Shown: positions 10,734 to 24,064, numbered from the stretch's first letter. The stretch: 64,000 bases of DNA from Romanomermis culicivorax (GCA_963922205.1 CAWUHX010000210.1:434001-498000); one strand, 5' to 3'. The notes: generated by a model from the sequence alone, not told the origin. Program-made: numbers and translations.

Positions 10734-11315
10734 TTCATAGACATCGGTGTTCAGCTCTGCATCGTGAGCCTAAATATTTTTTCTCAATTTGTCCGTCTAA
10801 CTGCTACAGTGCACTCGAGAAAAACGGTGTCCAAATACGACGGTTGTTAATTATTTCCACTAACATCTTCCTGCACGCTGAGAATCATTTAGAAAAAATA
10901 GATTATAGTTCATTTTGTCACACCTCGTGAGTACGCACGAGCAATTATTTAGGTGAGTTCATTAAAACATTAATTGTCCATGGCAGACATTCACGGCAAG
11001 AATTTTCCAGGAGGTGGGTGGGTCCTCGGAATTTTTATCGAGAAGTGTGGGGGTGAGTGAGCAAATGAAGCAAAAAGAGCCCCACAAACATGTGCATTAT
11101 ACATGCGTCAAAATAATTAAGAAACTGTCTTCTAGAGAAATTCAGGGGTGCATCAAATCCATTGTATGCAACTCTTGCATAACAAACGGGGAAAACACGA
11201 CGACAACACGCAAATTTAAGTAACGCACTCAGACTTAAACCTCCTACCAACCAAGTTTAATTTTTCCATTGCAGTAAACCTGGAGCTGCGATTTAAAAAT
11301 TGGGGAAAAAATTTT
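10734..11315. other. Non-coding, no feature recognised
   Basis: There are two short open frames (10709-10930 and 11014-11223 on the plus strand) with no recognisable domain or splice context. Nothing else was identified. Confidence 0.35.
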
Positions 11316-11475
11316 CATGCAACCTGACAGAATGAGCTCGAGTTAAACCTGAGCTAGTGTTTAACTCGAGCTCGGATTTATCTCGAGCTCGAGTTTAAGT
11401 ACGCCTTCATGCAACTGCTAAAATTGTCGGGTTTAGCTCGAGTTCGAGTTTAACTGCTTTGATGCAACCGGCCCC
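11316..11475. mobile_element. Small GAGCTC/CTCGAG-rich palindromic element
   Basis: GCAACCTGACAG near 11320 and GATGCAACCGGCC near 11461 bracket many CTCGAG, GAGCTC and TTTAACTCGAG words. The same kind of module, starting GCAACCCGACAGCTCGAGCT, sits inside most copies of the Helitron-like family (about 4440-4600, 26150-26310, 47160-47320, 52915-53075, 60380-60535). It may be an independent MITE-like insertion. Boundaries are approximate. Confidence 0.4.
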
Positions 11476-11797
11476 AGGAGTTTTGAATCGTTGGGGAGTT
11501 AGAATTCTACTGGTTTACCATTTCTTTACATTTGAAGTCATGTGCATATAATTTCCATATACTGTAGTTGATGCCAGGGGAAGGAAAAAATGCAGGATGC
11601 TGCAGGATATACTTTCTCACAGACATGGAAAATTTTTTTAAGAAAGATATGAAAATCCATCACAGCGAAAGTGACTTTTTCCAACTTTTACCCAAATTCT
11701 CAAAAATCTAGTCCACTTCTTTTTCTAGCTTGGCAACTATCCAAGCAAGTATATTCTTCTTTTTTCTGCCTGATTGGGGCATTTTCTAATAAACTAA
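11476..11797 (+). mobile_element. Helitron-like family, 3'-end fragment
   Basis: This is the last ~320 bp of the family, from the GGTTTACCATTTCTTTACAT segment through TTTTTCTGCC..GGGGC to the end CTAA followed by T. CTAA still fits the CTRR terminus of Helitrons, although the hairpin is weakened by substitutions. Confidence 0.55.
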
Positions 11798-11949
11798 TCC
11801 TAAAATCATTCGACACCAACTGAAAATCACGTCCAAATTCTCTTTCCAACTGATGTTGGGCATTTACCTTGATTGATGGTCTTTATTCCTTTTGTAGTCA
11901 CAGCCCTAGTGGTATCTGGACTTGGAGTTATATCAAAAAATCCATATTT

Positions 11950-12205
11950 CAATACTACTATACTCCATTCATTTTGAAATGATCAATGCTGCAAAATCGC
12001 AGTCAAACTTTTATTCAAAATTATGGAAGACTGGTCAGCTGGATTCAATAAATTTTCTTTTATGATACAGCTTCCTTGATGACCCTTCTTTTCAATCATT
12101 TGAAAATTATTGAAATTGCTTTCCTGATATTTGGTAATGCTGTGTTAACTGAAACTCCTACTGCTGCATTGATCATTTCAAAATGATTGAAGTATCGTTG
12201 TACTT
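11950..12205. mobile_element. Short element with ~40-bp inverted repeats
   Basis: CATTTTGAAATGATCAATGC at 11970-11990 is the inverted counterpart of GCATTGATCATTTCAAAATG at 12166-12185, and the similarity extends outward for about another 15 bp. The interior (about 170 bp) has no coding capacity. It looks like a MITE. The target duplication is unclear. Confidence 0.5.
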
Positions 12206-12900
12206 ATCTATTATATCTTATCTATTATAAACATTTTCTTAATTATGATCATGCATGAATTCCAAATGTGAAATATATGAAATTTAAATGAGCATGGGCG
12301 GAATAAGAGAAATAAAATAACAAAAGGATGCCAGATTCGGACTTTGGCGTGGAAAGTAGACAAGAAATAATAAACAATGGATAAAGCCATTGACAATCAA
12401 ATGGAAAAATAGAAAGGAAGACAAATTAGAATAATGGACGAAATTTCAGGTGGTCGGCCAGGTGAGACGCTTTTGTCAGAATTAACTCTATTATCGAGGG
12501 AAAGAATACAGTTGAAAAAATTACATAAATTGACGAGAATAAACACTGACTAACTTGGCCAAAAAATACCACACCATAGAGAAGCAACAAAAAATGAAGA
12601 GTTATGCAAAATTTACGATTATAGGCAACAGATTTACTGTTGGAAAAATATTGGAAAAAGGAGGTAGTATCAGTTTAGCTGAAATGTGATATATAACACC
12701 CCTCCTTCATGGGTGAAACAACATATGTGTTTAGGGCGGAAATGAAAGAATAAGGAGGGAAGAATTGTAGGTGGTAGTGGGATGGACTCAGAAGTTCAAC
12801 ATCTCAGGAATAGATGAAAGATGGCCTTAGCTCTGGGTGAATTCCTTCTGTGTTCAATATGTAAAGTAAAAAAAATATTCCTTTTGGTAAAAACTCAAAT
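12206..12900 (-). mobile_element. LTR-like end of gypsy relic A
   Basis: On the minus strand this interval matches 43230-43840 on the plus strand over more than 600 bp, with conserved segments such as CTCCTTATTCTTTCA and TTTCACCCA. In both places it lies downstream of decayed gypsy coding sequence, so it is best read as the 3' LTR and flanking part of the same family. Substitutions and indels are heavy, so both copies are old. Confidence 0.45.
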
Positions 12901-14180
12901 TTTTTTGGGTTTCCAGCTCAAATGTTGGAATTTTTGACATTCAAAAATAATTTGAAGATTCTGCAGGTGTTTTTCAAACATTCCTGAAAAAACAATAATA
13001 TCAATGTGTACAAGGCAGATTTTAAAAACATAGAGATGCAAGACATATTCCTTGAGTTCTTGGAACACTGCTGGCGGCCTTTCTCAATCCAAATGGCATG
13101 AATTTGAATTGGTACTGTCCATCTTGTGAGATGAAAGTGGTCTTTTCTCGAAAATCTGGTGCCATAGATACTTGCCAGTATGTTATGTTTATATCTCTGC
13201 TTAGATGTGAAGACATCAGCAATATAACTAAAGAGGTATATTGGCTTGTATCCAACCAACTACTTTTGGTCGCTCAAAGGAGCTTCCTATAAGTAATCAG
13301 CTAAACATAGTGCAACAGATCTCTAGCAGAACTGAACACAACCTTCAGTCACTAATCAGTAACTGGAATATCTAACCCTTGCAATTAAAAAGCAATCAGG
13401 GTCGCCCCAGTCCCTTCCTAAAAGCTAACACAACTACAAAGAACTCACTATAAAGATGTCCTGGAAAGGCTGGGGCCTACCTTGATACTTGGTCCTTGTA
13501 AATCGGCGCCCTCCTCTGCAAAGTGCATGGGAATAATAACTATTATTAATAATAATATTAATAATATAGTAATATGCAAATATGTTGGGCCTGTCAGCAT
13601 TCGATTCACTGGGCAGAAGAATGAACAATATAATGTTTAACAGACAGGACTCGCCCACAACACAGAAAAATATCAGAATGATAAATCACACCTTTTCTGG
13701 TTGAATTGTGGCTTCGGCCAATTCACTAATTTTGCATAGATGTGGGATGACTGCTACCGTAAGTACATCCCCAACAAGTACCCACTTTTCAAATCGAGTG
13801 TTCAGAAATCTTTCTCTCAAGCTCCCTCTAAAGGTTTCGAAACAACCATTCATCTTTGAGAGACTGTTCCAGTTATCTTTTATTCCATCATTGATTCCCT
13901 AGAAGCTGATGACTTTACTCCAGGAACTGTCTTTTTTGAAAACTAAGAATAGAGATGCAGCCCATGGAAAACGACTGGCCTCTTATGTCTTTGTTCAACA
14001 TATCTTGGATGATTGGGCCATTGTAAGTAATGTGATGTTTTGCCACAGGCCTGGCATCTCCAGTATCAATATGGTGGTGGATAACTTGTGTTACTGTCAG
14101 AGGGTTGCCTTTCAAACTAAATGCTGTGTGGTTGGATATCAAAAATTCAGCTTCTTTAAATCATTGCTCTATCATTAACA
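12901..14180 (-). pseudogene. Decayed Ty3/gypsy pol fragments (relic A)
   Basis: Two minus-strand pieces can be recognised. At 14142-13915 is the RT N-terminal region (AFSLKGNPLTVTQ, then HHIDTGDARPVAKHH). At 13255-13022 is the RT segment around YWQVSM, EKTTFISQDGQYQF and KFMPFGL, upstream of the catalytic YxDD, which is not preserved. Frameshifts and roughly 650 bp of unrecognisable sequence separate them. The order is right for a single gypsy pol. It is non-functional and related to the relic at 42000-43945. Confidence 0.7.
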
Positions 14181-14190
14181 TTGATTTCTG

Positions 14191-15063
14191 GGCCCGGTTT
14201 CACCGCAAAACTCCATATTAAGAATAAAATGTCACAACTCATGAGTCCCGTGTTAAGAGAGCTACGATTGGCTGTCTCACCAAAAATCGGTGTTTACAAG
14301 CAAGGAATTACGAGTCTAGGAGTGCTGTGAGTGACTGTTTCACCAAAAAATAGAGTTTATGAGTATGGCCCACGCGATATGAGTGTTACGAACGATGGTT
14401 TTTCATAATTTACGACTGTTCAGTTTCACCAATTGAGTAAACCATCACTAGGATAATGGAAGGACTCATAAATTTGATAAGATTTTCATGGACCAAAGGT
14501 TGGTTCGTAGAACTTGTAGTTTAGTTATGTTTGAGCATTTTTGTCATTTGTTTTTTTTGTCAACCCGACAAAAAAACAATAATTTGGATCCTTTTTCGAA
14601 ACTACTGCATTTTGGGTGAAAAACAAGCATTTTTGACTTTTTCCTGAAAGACCCAAAAAATTTAGAAAAATTTATGAAAAACCAATATGTCCATCGGATT
14701 GCTATGCAAAATAACCCTCCCTTCTCTGCCACCCCCCCGTGTAAAATCCGAGGGCACCCTCTGCCAGCAAGAAGGCTTCCCATATATATAATATATAAAA
14801 TAATATATAAAGGGGCGGAGGAATGCCTTTGATTGGCTAGTTTCAGAAATGTGCCGCCCATCTTGTTTTTTTCAAGATGTCATCTTAATTTTGTCTAAGG
14901 TGCCATCATGCCATCTTGATTTTTTTCCAAGATAATCTTGAGAAAAATGTCATGCATTTCAAAAAATTGTGATGCACTTGAAAAAAAAATCCAACATCAG
15001 AAAACTCTCACATCTTGATTTTTTTGCAATGCATCATGAAAAAATGTTGTGCATCATGTTCGA
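14191..15063. other. Non-coding with possible MITE remnants
   Basis: The segment 14192-14440 begins GGGCCCGGTTTCACC and repeats CACCAAAAA and ATGAGT words; a similar end, GGTGAAACTGCGCCC, is at 41985-42000 in inverted orientation. The rest (14700-15063) is low-complexity CATCTTGATTTTTT-type sequence. No credible gene. Confidence 0.35.
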
Positions 15064-15147
15064 AGGTAACGATTTTTTGCAAGTGGTAACAAATTTTTTC
15101 AAGTGGTAACACATTTTTTCAAGTATTAACGAGTTTTTTCAAGTGGC
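15064..15147. repeat. Short tandem repeat, ~23-bp unit, four copies
   Basis: The unit CAAGTGGTAACANATTTTTT recurs about four times with small changes and ends 80 bp before the LTR retrotransposon. Confidence 0.7.
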
Positions 15148-15232
15148 CCTTCTTGTATTCCGTTCGAATAACTAATAAAAATTAATGATCTGCCAAGGTC
15201 TAGAAAGTTTTTGCATTTTTTGGATGTCTTTA

Positions 15233-16022
15233 TGTCAGAGGGTCAATTCCTCTGACCTTTGGTCCTCTAACTACCTCACTTTTATTCTCTAAAGCTCCTT
15301 TGTTGTTAAAGTGATTTCATTTATTCTTGGGCAAACAAACCAGTAAAACGGTTTGTGTCATATACATTTTTGGCTCAAAAAATACATAAATGGTGACGTG
15401 AATGTTTTGCATGCATCTGGCAAGTCGATGTTAGACGCGTAACGGTTTGTTTCATTATTATTATTATTACGTCTTATTTGTAAACCGGTCGCGTTTTCCT
15501 TTTTGCGTCTTCGAAGGAGACTCGTGGCGACTGTGGAAGGATAGCGGACGCATTTTATTGTTCATATTGTTGTGTGTTTTCGACTTCGCGTCGCGGACTC
15601 GTCTGGAGAAACTCCCGCGACCTGAGAAGACTTTCGACGTTCAAACTTTGTTGAGGAGAAGAGTGAGTGTTAGTTCGACAGGTAGATAGATCATTTTCTT
15701 AAGCTTTCAGCTTAGGTCGTGGATTAAGATACCCGAAGGTCCCTGGGACTCTGTGTACAGGGACTTAAGAAGGGTCAGCGGTTTAGGGAGGAGATCAGCG
15801 TTCGTGTTCATACTTTGGCATTTTGTATTTTCGTTCACCACTTGCTCACGGCTGTATTTGCACTTTTGTCAGTTCCCAAAATAAATATCTTTGTTTCTTA
15901 CGTCTCTGTGACCTGCAGTAGGATAGTATCTAGCACCGGGTTAGCGTCAGGGGCCGTACTAGATTGGATCTCCCAAGAACCGCAGCTAGGTAGCCGAGGG
16001 CATACGAGCACGTAATACGACA
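15233..16022 (+). repeat. Element 1, 5' LTR
   Basis: The 790-bp LTR starts TGTCAGAGG and ends ATACGACA. A polyadenylation signal AATAAA is at 15880-15885. Short open frames within it also occur in the 3' LTR and are not thought to be genes. Confidence 0.93.
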
Positions 16023-16040
16023 TTGGTGACTTGTACAGCT
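16023..16040 (+). promoter_or_regulatory. Element 1, candidate primer binding site
   Basis: TTGGTGACTTGTACAGCT directly follows the 5' LTR, one base before the TGG expected to pair with a tRNA 3' CCA. I could not assign the tRNA. Confidence 0.55.
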
Positions 16041-16053
16041 ACGAAGGTAAAGG

Positions 16054-19000
16054 ATGAAGAAAGCATCAAAACCGAAATTAACGGTACGGAAACAACCTGG
16101 CAGACGACCAAAGGTAACATTATTACAACCTGAAGTAAGTAAAGAGGATCAAACTGAAGGAATGGCGAATATGGAAGCGACTATCGAGCAAGTAGCAAAG
16201 AAATTTGCGAATTTACCCGAGGATAGTGATAAAGATCAAACTATTGATGCGGAAACATATGATTATGCGGATCACCGGATACAGATGTCCTCTGATTCAG
16301 TATCATCTTTTGAGAAAATTAGTCTACCCCCCGAAACGAATGCGGTATCATTTTATAACTCAAGATATACGTCTACAGTACCGAAAACTGACGGGAAGGT
16401 CGACATTGAGCCGAAACCGAAAAATGAAATGGAAAGGATAACGAGTGGAAATATACAGGATGTGGCCACTTTAGCCATCCTGGAATCCATGCAACGAGCT
16501 GTTGACAAATCAACTAATGCTGTTAATGTGGAAAGAACGAAGGCGGCATTACGAGAACAAGAAATACTGGATCAACTCATGCGAGAAAGAGCGGAACACA
16601 AGTTATGGGAAGAAAAATTCCGGGAACAAGAACAACAAAATTCAAGAAAGATAATGGAAGAAGTTGAAAAGCAAATGCGAGAACTGATGAAGAAAATGGA
16701 TAAAAGACCTGACGAAAGAATATTGAATACCGGAGATATGGAAATACTTCCGTCTGAAACGGTCAAAGACCATTTAGACAGGAGTTTGGAAAGAAAATTG
16801 AACTGGTTTGAAAACCACTTGGCTCAGGCTCAGGCTCAAGGTGCCCAACATCGAATGAGGGAAGAAGACATACCAACTACGTCATGGAATCAAGGAAGAG
16901 AGCAACCCATACCTGGAGGAAGTCCTCGAAATCGGCAAGAGTATGGAAGATATTGTGAAGATCCTGAAAAAAGGATGAAGATAATTTTAAGCCGAATGAA
17001 AAATAAAGAAATATCCGATAAAATGGAGGCTGCAGAAATACTCAATTTTTTCGCCTGTCTGGAGGGCACATTCAAGCCTGAAGACACAGAGGACCTGAGA
17101 ATTGAAGTGCTTTGGCGTTGTTGTGATTTTGAAACGTCGACTTATGTAGACAAAAATGGCAGTTATGAAGAAGGAAAAGCAAGCGTAATCAGAATGATCG
17201 CCCCCAAAATGGATACTCCTGCGCTGAGAAGGGAATTACATGATATGAAAAAACGAAAAGGGGAAACTACGAAGGATTTTTTGCGAGGAATAAAGACGTA
17301 TGTACATTTATTGAATTATGAAAAAACGGAAAACGAAAGAAATCGAATTGTTATCGAAACATATTTTCACAAGGCTCCAGTATACGTCCAAACTCGAATG
17401 GAAGGTCGGCTCCACGAATTCAAAAATATCGCCTCTTTGGCAGAATTCGTAAATAAACTGAAAGCCGATACGACGGCCTGGAAGGAATTCAGCGAGGAGC
17501 AAGAAGACGGCGAAGACGATCGGTTGAATCGAGTCTATGAAAACCGAAGATTTAATAATGTGCAGATTCGTCAGCAGGATAGTACTATAGGTCAACAACA
17601 ACAAATTACAAGGCCTCAACAAATTTTTCCACCTCCACCAGCATTTCAAAACCCCGTATCTCAACAAGATATTATGAAGATGGTCAATGACGCAATCAGG
17701 AATCAGGGCCCTCCAGCTCTTAATCGTTGGGGAGTCAATAATAATTCTAATAATGCTCAATATAATAATTTACCTGATCGAGTTTTGGGGAATCCATATC
17801 GCCGACCGTATTGCTCATATCATAAGTCCAATAGCCACTCGTCCGAAAATTGTTTTATTCTTCACCCAGAACTGATTCAGCCAACAGATCAAGGAAGGCC
17901 CTGGAATCGTGGCAACAACTTCTATAATCGAAATTTCGACCATCGCGGTGGTTTCGTGAATCGAGGACGAGCCGGTTTTGTAAATTTTGGTCAACGAATG
18001 CCATATAATAATAATATAGAACAAAATCCAAACACGGCGTATTATTATCGTCAAAATAATGTCCCGCAGCCACCACCGAATATCGCACCACCAACAACAT
18101 CGCAACCGATCAATAATCCTCCGAATAATTCCATAAACGTCATAAATTCACAAGAGGCTAAAAAACATGATAAACCAGAAATTATAGCCCTAGATGGAGT
18201 ACTTATAGAAAATTATGAGTTAAGCTTGGCGAATGTTATCAGCTCCACTTCAGAAGCAAAGCCTAGACTCGCCAATGATAACGAACATTTATTTTTGGAA
18301 AATTTTCGCAAATGTCAACCACTGTTAATACCCGTCAAAATACGTGGAGAAGAATTTAAGGCTCTAATCGATACGGGAGCACAATCTAGTTTTATGAGGA
18401 CAGATACAGCGTCGAGATTGCTGAATATATCAGAGACAAAATTTCCGATTTTGAATTCAGTAGTAACAGCGGTTGGAAAACGCGTAACAACGTATGGTCC
18501 TACATTCATATACGTTGGAACTGGTTTTGGAAATTTTCTTGCTAGATTCGCATTGCTAGATAACCTAAATGAAGGTATTATATTGGGTCTAGATTTTCTA
18601 ACCCATCCTAGTATACAGGCGTCTATTGATTTTCGAAACGGCCATATACGCCTAGCGAATGTAGAAAGACAAATAATTAGTGAAACACTATTTGACGATA
18701 TGCAAATACCGCCGCGGTTGCCAATTCCTGCAAATCCGATGGTTTTGGATCACGTACCCATAAAGGAGGAAATCAAGGAAGAAGATTTGCCTGAGTTAGA
18801 AAGTGATGACGATCAAGAACAAGTCATGCGAATTACCGAAATGAACGAGGAAACCTTTATTTGGACAAAAAATGGGACGTATATTCCCCCGAATACCACT
18901 TCCTTTGTACAAGCTGTGGTTTGGCCACTGAAAGATTGGACAAAGGGCCCCATAGTGATAGAAGAGACGGGGAAGAATACTTTGTTCGACGTTGATGCCT

Positions 19001-22000
19001 CAATTGTGGACGCCAGGGATAATAATTTCCAAATTCTATTGATAAACGAAACAAATAAGGGGATAAAATTGCGTAGTAACGAGCTAATAGCGAAATCCAA
19101 AACGAAATTCGTAGGGCCAGAATTTGACGAAAAGATACATCAACTTCAATCAGAACCGCAAATTCAACAACAGAGCGAACCTGAATTTATCAAAATCATA
19201 ACGCAGTTAGTGAAGGAATCAAGTATTGATCGACAAGGGCAACAACAGCTTATGAACGTCCTACTTAAACATAGGCACGCATTTAGTATGAAGAACGACC
19301 CTCTAACGATGACTCATGAGGCACAACACAGAATCGACACAGGAGACGCGTTGCCAGTCCAAAAGCACTACTGGAGAGCCCCTATAATGCAAAGAGATAT
19401 TATCCGCGAACACGTAAAGGATATGATGGAAAAAGGGGTCATTGAGCCCTCTAGAAGCCCTTGGGCCGCACCATTGTTTTTAGTGGGCAAGAAAGATGGC
19501 ACGTGGAGACCAGTAGTCGACTACAGAGGAATCAATCAAGTGACAAAGGACGATAAATTCCCGATACCACGAATCGACGATTATTTAGATGCGTTAGGAG
19601 GTGCACGCTATTTTTCGACTCTGGATCTAAAGTCCGGATATTGGCAGGTACCCATGCACTCAGAATCAAAAGAAAAAACAGCATTCATATGTCAAGATGG
19701 CCTGTTCCAGTTCAAGGTGATGCCGTTCGGTTTAAAAAATGCTCCCGCAGAATTTCAGCGTCTCATGGAGCGAATTCTTTATCCATATGTGTGGAAAATA
19801 TGTTTAGTATATATTGACGACGTGATAATCTTTTCAAAAACAATCGAGGAGCATTTACAAAATATAGAGACTATTTTTCGATGTTTGACAAACGCAAACC
19901 TTACATTGAAACCTGACAAATGCTCCTTTATGCCGGCCAGTGTAAAATTTTTAGGCCACATATTGGACAAAAATGGAATGTCAGTTGACCCCCAGAAAAT
20001 AGAAGCGGTAAAAAACTTTGAAGTACCCAAGTCCATCAAGCAGCTGCAAAAATTTTTGGGATTAGTGCAATGGTCCAAACGATTCATACATAACTTAGCC
20101 TTTATCGCTCAGCCTTTATTTAAAGCCCTCGTAAAAAAGAATAGAAAAGAGAAGTTTGAACTTTCGGAAGAGCAATTAACGGCTTTTAGAGGGGTAAAAC
20201 ATGCCTTAATGACGGCACCCTTTCTGCGGTACCCAGTGTTCGATGGATCGGCGAATTTTGTAATTCAAACGGATGCCTCGGGGACAGCGATAGGTGCGAT
20301 TCTATATCAGGAAACAAAAAACGATCGCTGGACGATAGCATATTCAAGTAGAGTTTTAAACGACGCCGAGACAAGATATTCGACAACGGAAAGAGAGTGC
20401 TTAGCCGTAGTCTATGGATTCAAACAGTACCGACATTACGTTATGGGGTTTAGGGTCACAATTAGAACAGATCATAAACCACTTACATGGCTATCCGCAG
20501 AGAAACAACAAAATCAAAGATTATTGAAATGGGCTTTATATATTGGACAGTTCAACTACACATTTGAATATGTAGCCGGACGCGAGAACGCCTTTGCAGA
20601 TTTTTTATCAAGATCAGAGGAAAAAGAAAAGGTCCGAAACAAGAAACCAGAAGGTAACGAAAAAATCGAGGACAAAAAAGTGGATACGGAACCCGAATGC
20701 ATGGCGGTAACAAGAGCTATGACAAGACAGATGCTTGAACCAGAAACACAAGAAGTATTTATTGATCCTCCACCACCAACTCAACAAGAAATAGACCAAA
20801 CGCCAGAGGAAGCAAAAAAAGAGTCTGGCTTATTCTCTCTGGAACTGATCAAGAAACAACAGCAACTAGACCCAAAGTTGGTGGAAATTTTTCGGAATAT
20901 TGGTGAAAACAGCTCAAAAAAATACTTCAATAGTTTTCACTTGGAAAACGAAGTATTGTATCGGGAAAGTATCCACGGAAGAAATCAATTAGTAATTCCT
21001 ACCAAGCTTAGGCATCTTGTCCTACACCAGTACCACGGCGATACCTTGATGGGACATCAAGGGATAGATAGAATCATTGCCGCAATTGGGAATAAATTTT
21101 GGTGGTCAAATATGGAAGACGACATCATTAAGTGGATAAAATCCTGTGTCGTATGCCAATTATGTCGCCCAATAGCGAATCCAATTCAACCACTCAACCC
21201 TATACCCGTTTCCTACCCTTGGGAAATAGTAGCCACCGATGTGGTTAGTATTTCGCCCTTACGAGAAAAAAGGCCATATGTTATCGTATTCATGGATTAT
21301 TTCACGAAATGGGTGGAGGCCAAGTGTATTCCCGATCAAAAAGCCGATACTATAGTAAAAGCCTTCATGGAGAAAGTAATTTATACTCACGGGGCGCCAA
21401 AACACTTGCTGAGCGATCAAGGCTCAGCATACATGTCCGAATTAATGCGCAACGTATGCGACCTTCTCAAAATCAAGAAAATAAATACGACACCATACCA
21501 CCCACAATGTAATGGTATGGTGGAAAGATTTAATAGAACGCTAATTGAGCAGATTAGAAGAGTGGCAATTACGGACCCGGACGATTGGCCCCATTATTTG
21601 GAACAGATTTTATTTGCGTATCGGATTACGCCTCACAAAACTACAAAAAATACCCCCCATAGCCTACTATATGGGCACGAGGCAAGGTTCCAGATAGACA
21701 ACGAGATAGCAAGGCCCATAATTATTCAGAATAATTACGACACCTATAGATACATGTTAACGGAACATCTCCTTAACACGTATAAAACTATAAACGATAA
21801 TCATAAAAAATCGGCGGCCGAGAGAAAACTACAGTATGACAGGAAGGCTCGCGAAAAAACGTTCCAAACGGGAGAACTTGTTCTCTACCAGAAAGGAATT
21901 ATTAAAGGGAAGGCGGACACTACAAATGACGGCCCCTATGAAGTTATTGAAACACAAAATTTAGATAAAAATGTCATAAAAATACGCCGCGCTGGGAAAC

Positions 22001-22083
22001 CAGATTCGCGTGTACAAATAGTCTCCGTAAATCGCGTAATGCCTTTTATTACGCGGATACCCGATTTTTACTGTAGTTCATAA
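16054..22083 (+). CDS. gag-pol: Gag-Pol polyprotein of element 1
   Basis: This is one uninterrupted 2009-codon frame that makes particle protein and all replication enzymes. Residues 165-235 are a charged coiled-coil-like stretch. About 290-470 is the gag capsid region. Residues 587-600 are a zinc knuckle of CX2HX4HX4C form instead of the usual CX2CX4HX4C. Protease has DTGA at 773 and LGLDFL near 843. RT has motif A Asp 1191 and YIDD 1253-1256. RNase H has Asp 1407, Glu 1448 and Asp 1473. Integrase has an HHCC-like zinc site (about 1665-1710), the D1729/D1788/E1824 triad with 35-residue spacing, and a GPY module near 1960. Fusion of gag and pol without a frameshift means Gag and Pol would be made in equal amounts unless regulated by processing or termination. 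Confidence 0.95.
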   Translation: MKKASKPKLTVRKQPGRRPKVTLLQPEVSKEDQTEGMANMEATIEQVAKKFANLPEDSDKDQTIDAETYDYADHRIQMSSDSVSSFEKISLPPETNAVSFYNSRYTSTVPKTDGKVDIEPKPKNEMERITSGNIQDVATLAILESMQRAVDKSTNAVNVERTKAALREQEILDQLMRERAEHKLWEEKFREQEQQNSRKIMEEVEKQMRELMKKMDKRPDERILNTGDMEILPSETVKDHLDRSLERKLNWFENHLAQAQAQGAQHRMREEDIPTTSWNQGREQPIPGGSPRNRQEYGRYCEDPEKRMKIILSRMKNKEISDKMEAAEILNFFACLEGTFKPEDTEDLRIEVLWRCCDFETSTYVDKNGSYEEGKASVIRMIAPKMDTPALRRELHDMKKRKGETTKDFLRGIKTYVHLLNYEKTENERNRIVIETYFHKAPVYVQTRMEGRLHEFKNIASLAEFVNKLKADTTAWKEFSEEQEDGEDDRLNRVYENRRFNNVQIRQQDSTIGQQQQITRPQQIFPPPPAFQNPVSQQDIMKMVNDAIRNQGPPALNRWGVNNNSNNAQYNNLPDRVLGNPYRRPYCSYHKSNSHSSENCFILHPELIQPTDQGRPWNRGNNFYNRNFDHRGGFVNRGRAGFVNFGQRMPYNNNIEQNPNTAYYYRQNNVPQPPPNIAPPTTSQPINNPPNNSINVINSQEAKKHDKPEIIALDGVLIENYELSLANVISSTSEAKPRLANDNEHLFLENFRKCQPLLIPVKIRGEEFKALIDTGAQSSFMRTDTASRLLNISETKFPILNSVVTAVGKRVTTYGPTFIYVGTGFGNFLARFALLDNLNEGIILGLDFLTHPSIQASIDFRNGHIRLANVERQIISETLFDDMQIPPRLPIPANPMVLDHVPIKEEIKEEDLPELESDDDQEQVMRITEMNEETFIWTKNGTYIPPNTTSFVQAVVWPLKDWTKGPIVIEETGKNTLFDVDASIVDARDNNFQILLINETNKGIKLRSNELIAKSKTKFVGPEFDEKIHQLQSEPQIQQQSEPEFIKIITQLVKESSIDRQGQQQLMNVLLKHRHAFSMKNDPLTMTHEAQHRIDTGDALPVQKHYWRAPIMQRDIIREHVKDMMEKGVIEPSRSPWAAPLFLVGKKDGTWRPVVDYRGINQVTKDDKFPIPRIDDYLDALGGARYFSTLDLKSGYWQVPMHSESKEKTAFICQDGLFQFKVMPFGLKNAPAEFQRLMERILYPYVWKICLVYIDDVIIFSKTIEEHLQNIETIFRCLTNANLTLKPDKCSFMPASVKFLGHILDKNGMSVDPQKIEAVKNFEVPKSIKQLQKFLGLVQWSKRFIHNLAFIAQPLFKALVKKNRKEKFELSEEQLTAFRGVKHALMTAPFLRYPVFDGSANFVIQTDASGTAIGAILYQETKNDRWTIAYSSRVLNDAETRYSTTERECLAVVYGFKQYRHYVMGFRVTIRTDHKPLTWLSAEKQQNQRLLKWALYIGQFNYTFEYVAGRENAFADFLSRSEEKEKVRNKKPEGNEKIEDKKVDTEPECMAVTRAMTRQMLEPETQEVFIDPPPPTQQEIDQTPEEAKKESGLFSLELIKKQQQLDPKLVEIFRNIGENSSKKYFNSFHLENEVLYRESIHGRNQLVIPTKLRHLVLHQYHGDTLMGHQGIDRIIAAIGNKFWWSNMEDDIIKWIKSCVVCQLCRPIANPIQPLNPIPVSYPWEIVATDVVSISPLREKRPYVIVFMDYFTKWVEAKCIPDQKADTIVKAFMEKVIYTHGAPKHLLSDQGSAYMSELMRNVCDLLKIKKINTTPYHPQCNGMVERFNRTLIEQIRRVAITDPDDWPHYLEQILFAYRITPHKTTKNTPHSLLYGHEARFQIDNEIARPIIIQNNYDTYRYMLTEHLLNTYKTINDNHKKSAAERKLQYDRKAREKTFQTGELVLYQKGIIKGKADTTNDGPYEVIETQNLDKNVIKIRRAGKPDSRVQIVSVNRVMPFITRIPDFYCSS

Positions 22084-24052
22084 TTCATTTTATCGTTTTA
22101 TTTGTGCGTTGTGTTCAAATTTTGTTTTATGTGTCCTTTTTTAATCTTCCCTGTATCATAATTTTCCCCATTTCTCCTCGTTTTTTCCCTTTGAATTTTT
22201 ATCGTTCTAACTTATTTTTGGCAATTTTATGGCAGTTTTAGGCACTTGTAAAAAATTACGACGCCGGAAATTTATTTTAATGGGCAAAAATTATATTTTT
22301 TCACGCGCTCGGTGTGAAGAAATGAAAATGTTTATAAGTCCCGAAAAAACCCTTCCCGAGTTATAGATCCCATAAAATCGAAGCTGTTATGGAGCTACTT
22401 TTTAGATTTCATTTGCAAAGTATTATAATATTCATTATTATCATCGACTGGAGGATTTTTGAAGTTCAAATTCGAACGCGATATGGCCACGTCCAGTTTC
22501 GTCGAAGTAGACAGTAGTTTTGGGCAACCGCAAGATCGCCAAGATAATACAAATTTCCAACTTAGTAGTAAGTGTGAAAAGGTTAAAAATGTGGTAGAAA
22601 TTTTTTATTCGGAATAAGACTCTAAATTGACCGCGCAGCAATTTATATGCTGAGGATTTTGGGTATTTGAGAGACTGATCAACTCACCTATGTCCAAATT
22701 TATTCTTGTGCATTTGAGTCGTTTTGTTTCGAAATTATCACGAAAAATTGTAGTTAAAAAATTGTATGAAAATTTTAAGATTACAATGTTCGAAGAATGG
22801 TACGCTCAACAGATATATTTAATTATTTTTCGTCGTTGTTCGGTGTGCCTCATGCGGCCATCGACAGAAGTAAATTATTTGTTAATAATGACCCCGCTCT
22901 TTGTGAGGTCAATATAAGCGTAATCCTTTCAAGTTGTAAATTTTTCGGGTATTGCTTAGATCACTTATCTTTTTTCGAGCGTTAGCATTACAAAACAAAA
23001 AACCGGTTGTGCCACTTTTAAAATTGCTTTAAAATTGCCCTTTGTACTAATCTCAGTTTGTTTCGTTTATTTTTTCTTTTCGTCTGTGTTTCATTTTATT
23101 CGAACCTGCACGAGCATATTTTGTACCTCATTTTTCGGTGAACTTGTAAATGATAATTCAAATCTTGTATTTGCGTAAATTTTGGCCTTTCTTTTTCCTT
23201 CCGATGCAGTTGCCAACTAGCATCGTGCAGTGTGTAGGCAGCTTTCGCGTAACCATTTTTTACATTTCTCTTTACCTTTTTTCCAAAACATATTTTCACT
23301 TCAAAATTCTTTTTTTTCTATGGCACAAACCGTGTTACTGGTTTAAGTTTACCCTTTAATAAGGCAAAATCACTTTAGCAACAAATACCATAAACATTTT
23401 TGATTCAAAATCTAGACAGCTAAAGGGCCAGAGGATTTGGTTTTCAGGCATCCTTTCTCCCTGGGGGCGGATAATACCAAAGGCGTTGGGGGGGCCAGTG
23501 TCCGGCCAAGGGGCCAGAGGAGCAACGGCGGCGAAAAATTGCGAAAGTCTTGCGGGCTCTCCACAGTCAACACCCCCCCTCCGGAGAGGACGGAGACGAA
23601 CGCCAAAATCGATGAAGGAGGAGCCGCCGATAAAATACACATCGACGGCAGTGGGGAGCGGCCCACAACTTAACCCGGGCACCGCGGGGGTCGCCGCCGG
23701 TCAAACGATTTTATTTTTTTTTTTTATTCGATCAAATTCGGCCCGAGCGCCGCGAATGCTATTCGTTCGAACATTGTATTCTTTGTTTTATTCGGGGACA
23801 ACCGGCCCACGGGGCATTCTTATTTGAAAACTTTTTTAGCGTCGGGGGTAGCACCCGGCGCCATTGGCCCCATGGTGGAACGATACCGTTCGAAACGGAC
23901 ATTTTATTTTTTATTGTATACAAGTTGCGTCAACGGCGCGCAGCGTCGTCTTGTTGGAACGATTGGAGGCGTCGGTCGTCGGCGTCGAGGGTCTGGGGCC
24001 CTTGGGGGACCTCCTGACTTTTTCCTTTGCTGGCGGGAAAAGTCTTGCCTTT
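22084..24052 (+). other. Element 1, long 3' spacer without a recognisable gene
   Basis: About 1.97 kb separates the pol stop from the polypurine tract. The first 1.3 kb is AT-rich. From about 23420 it is strikingly GC-rich, with overlapping open frames of 78-113 codons on both strands that I cannot assign. There is no membrane-protein or envelope signature. It could be a 3' UTR, a packaging or RNA-structure region, or captured sequence. Confidence 0.6.
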
Positions 24053-24064
24053 GGGGGGGAGGGA
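24053..24064 (+). promoter_or_regulatory. Element 1, polypurine tract
   Basis: GGGGGGGAGGGA lies immediately before the TG of the 3' LTR, the expected position of the plus-strand primer. Confidence 0.9.

Noticed and set aside
15447..16015. Open frames of 80 and 66 codons inside the element 1 LTR
   Set aside because: They are present in both LTRs but have no recognised domain. The LTR is expected to be regulatory, and nothing suggests translation.
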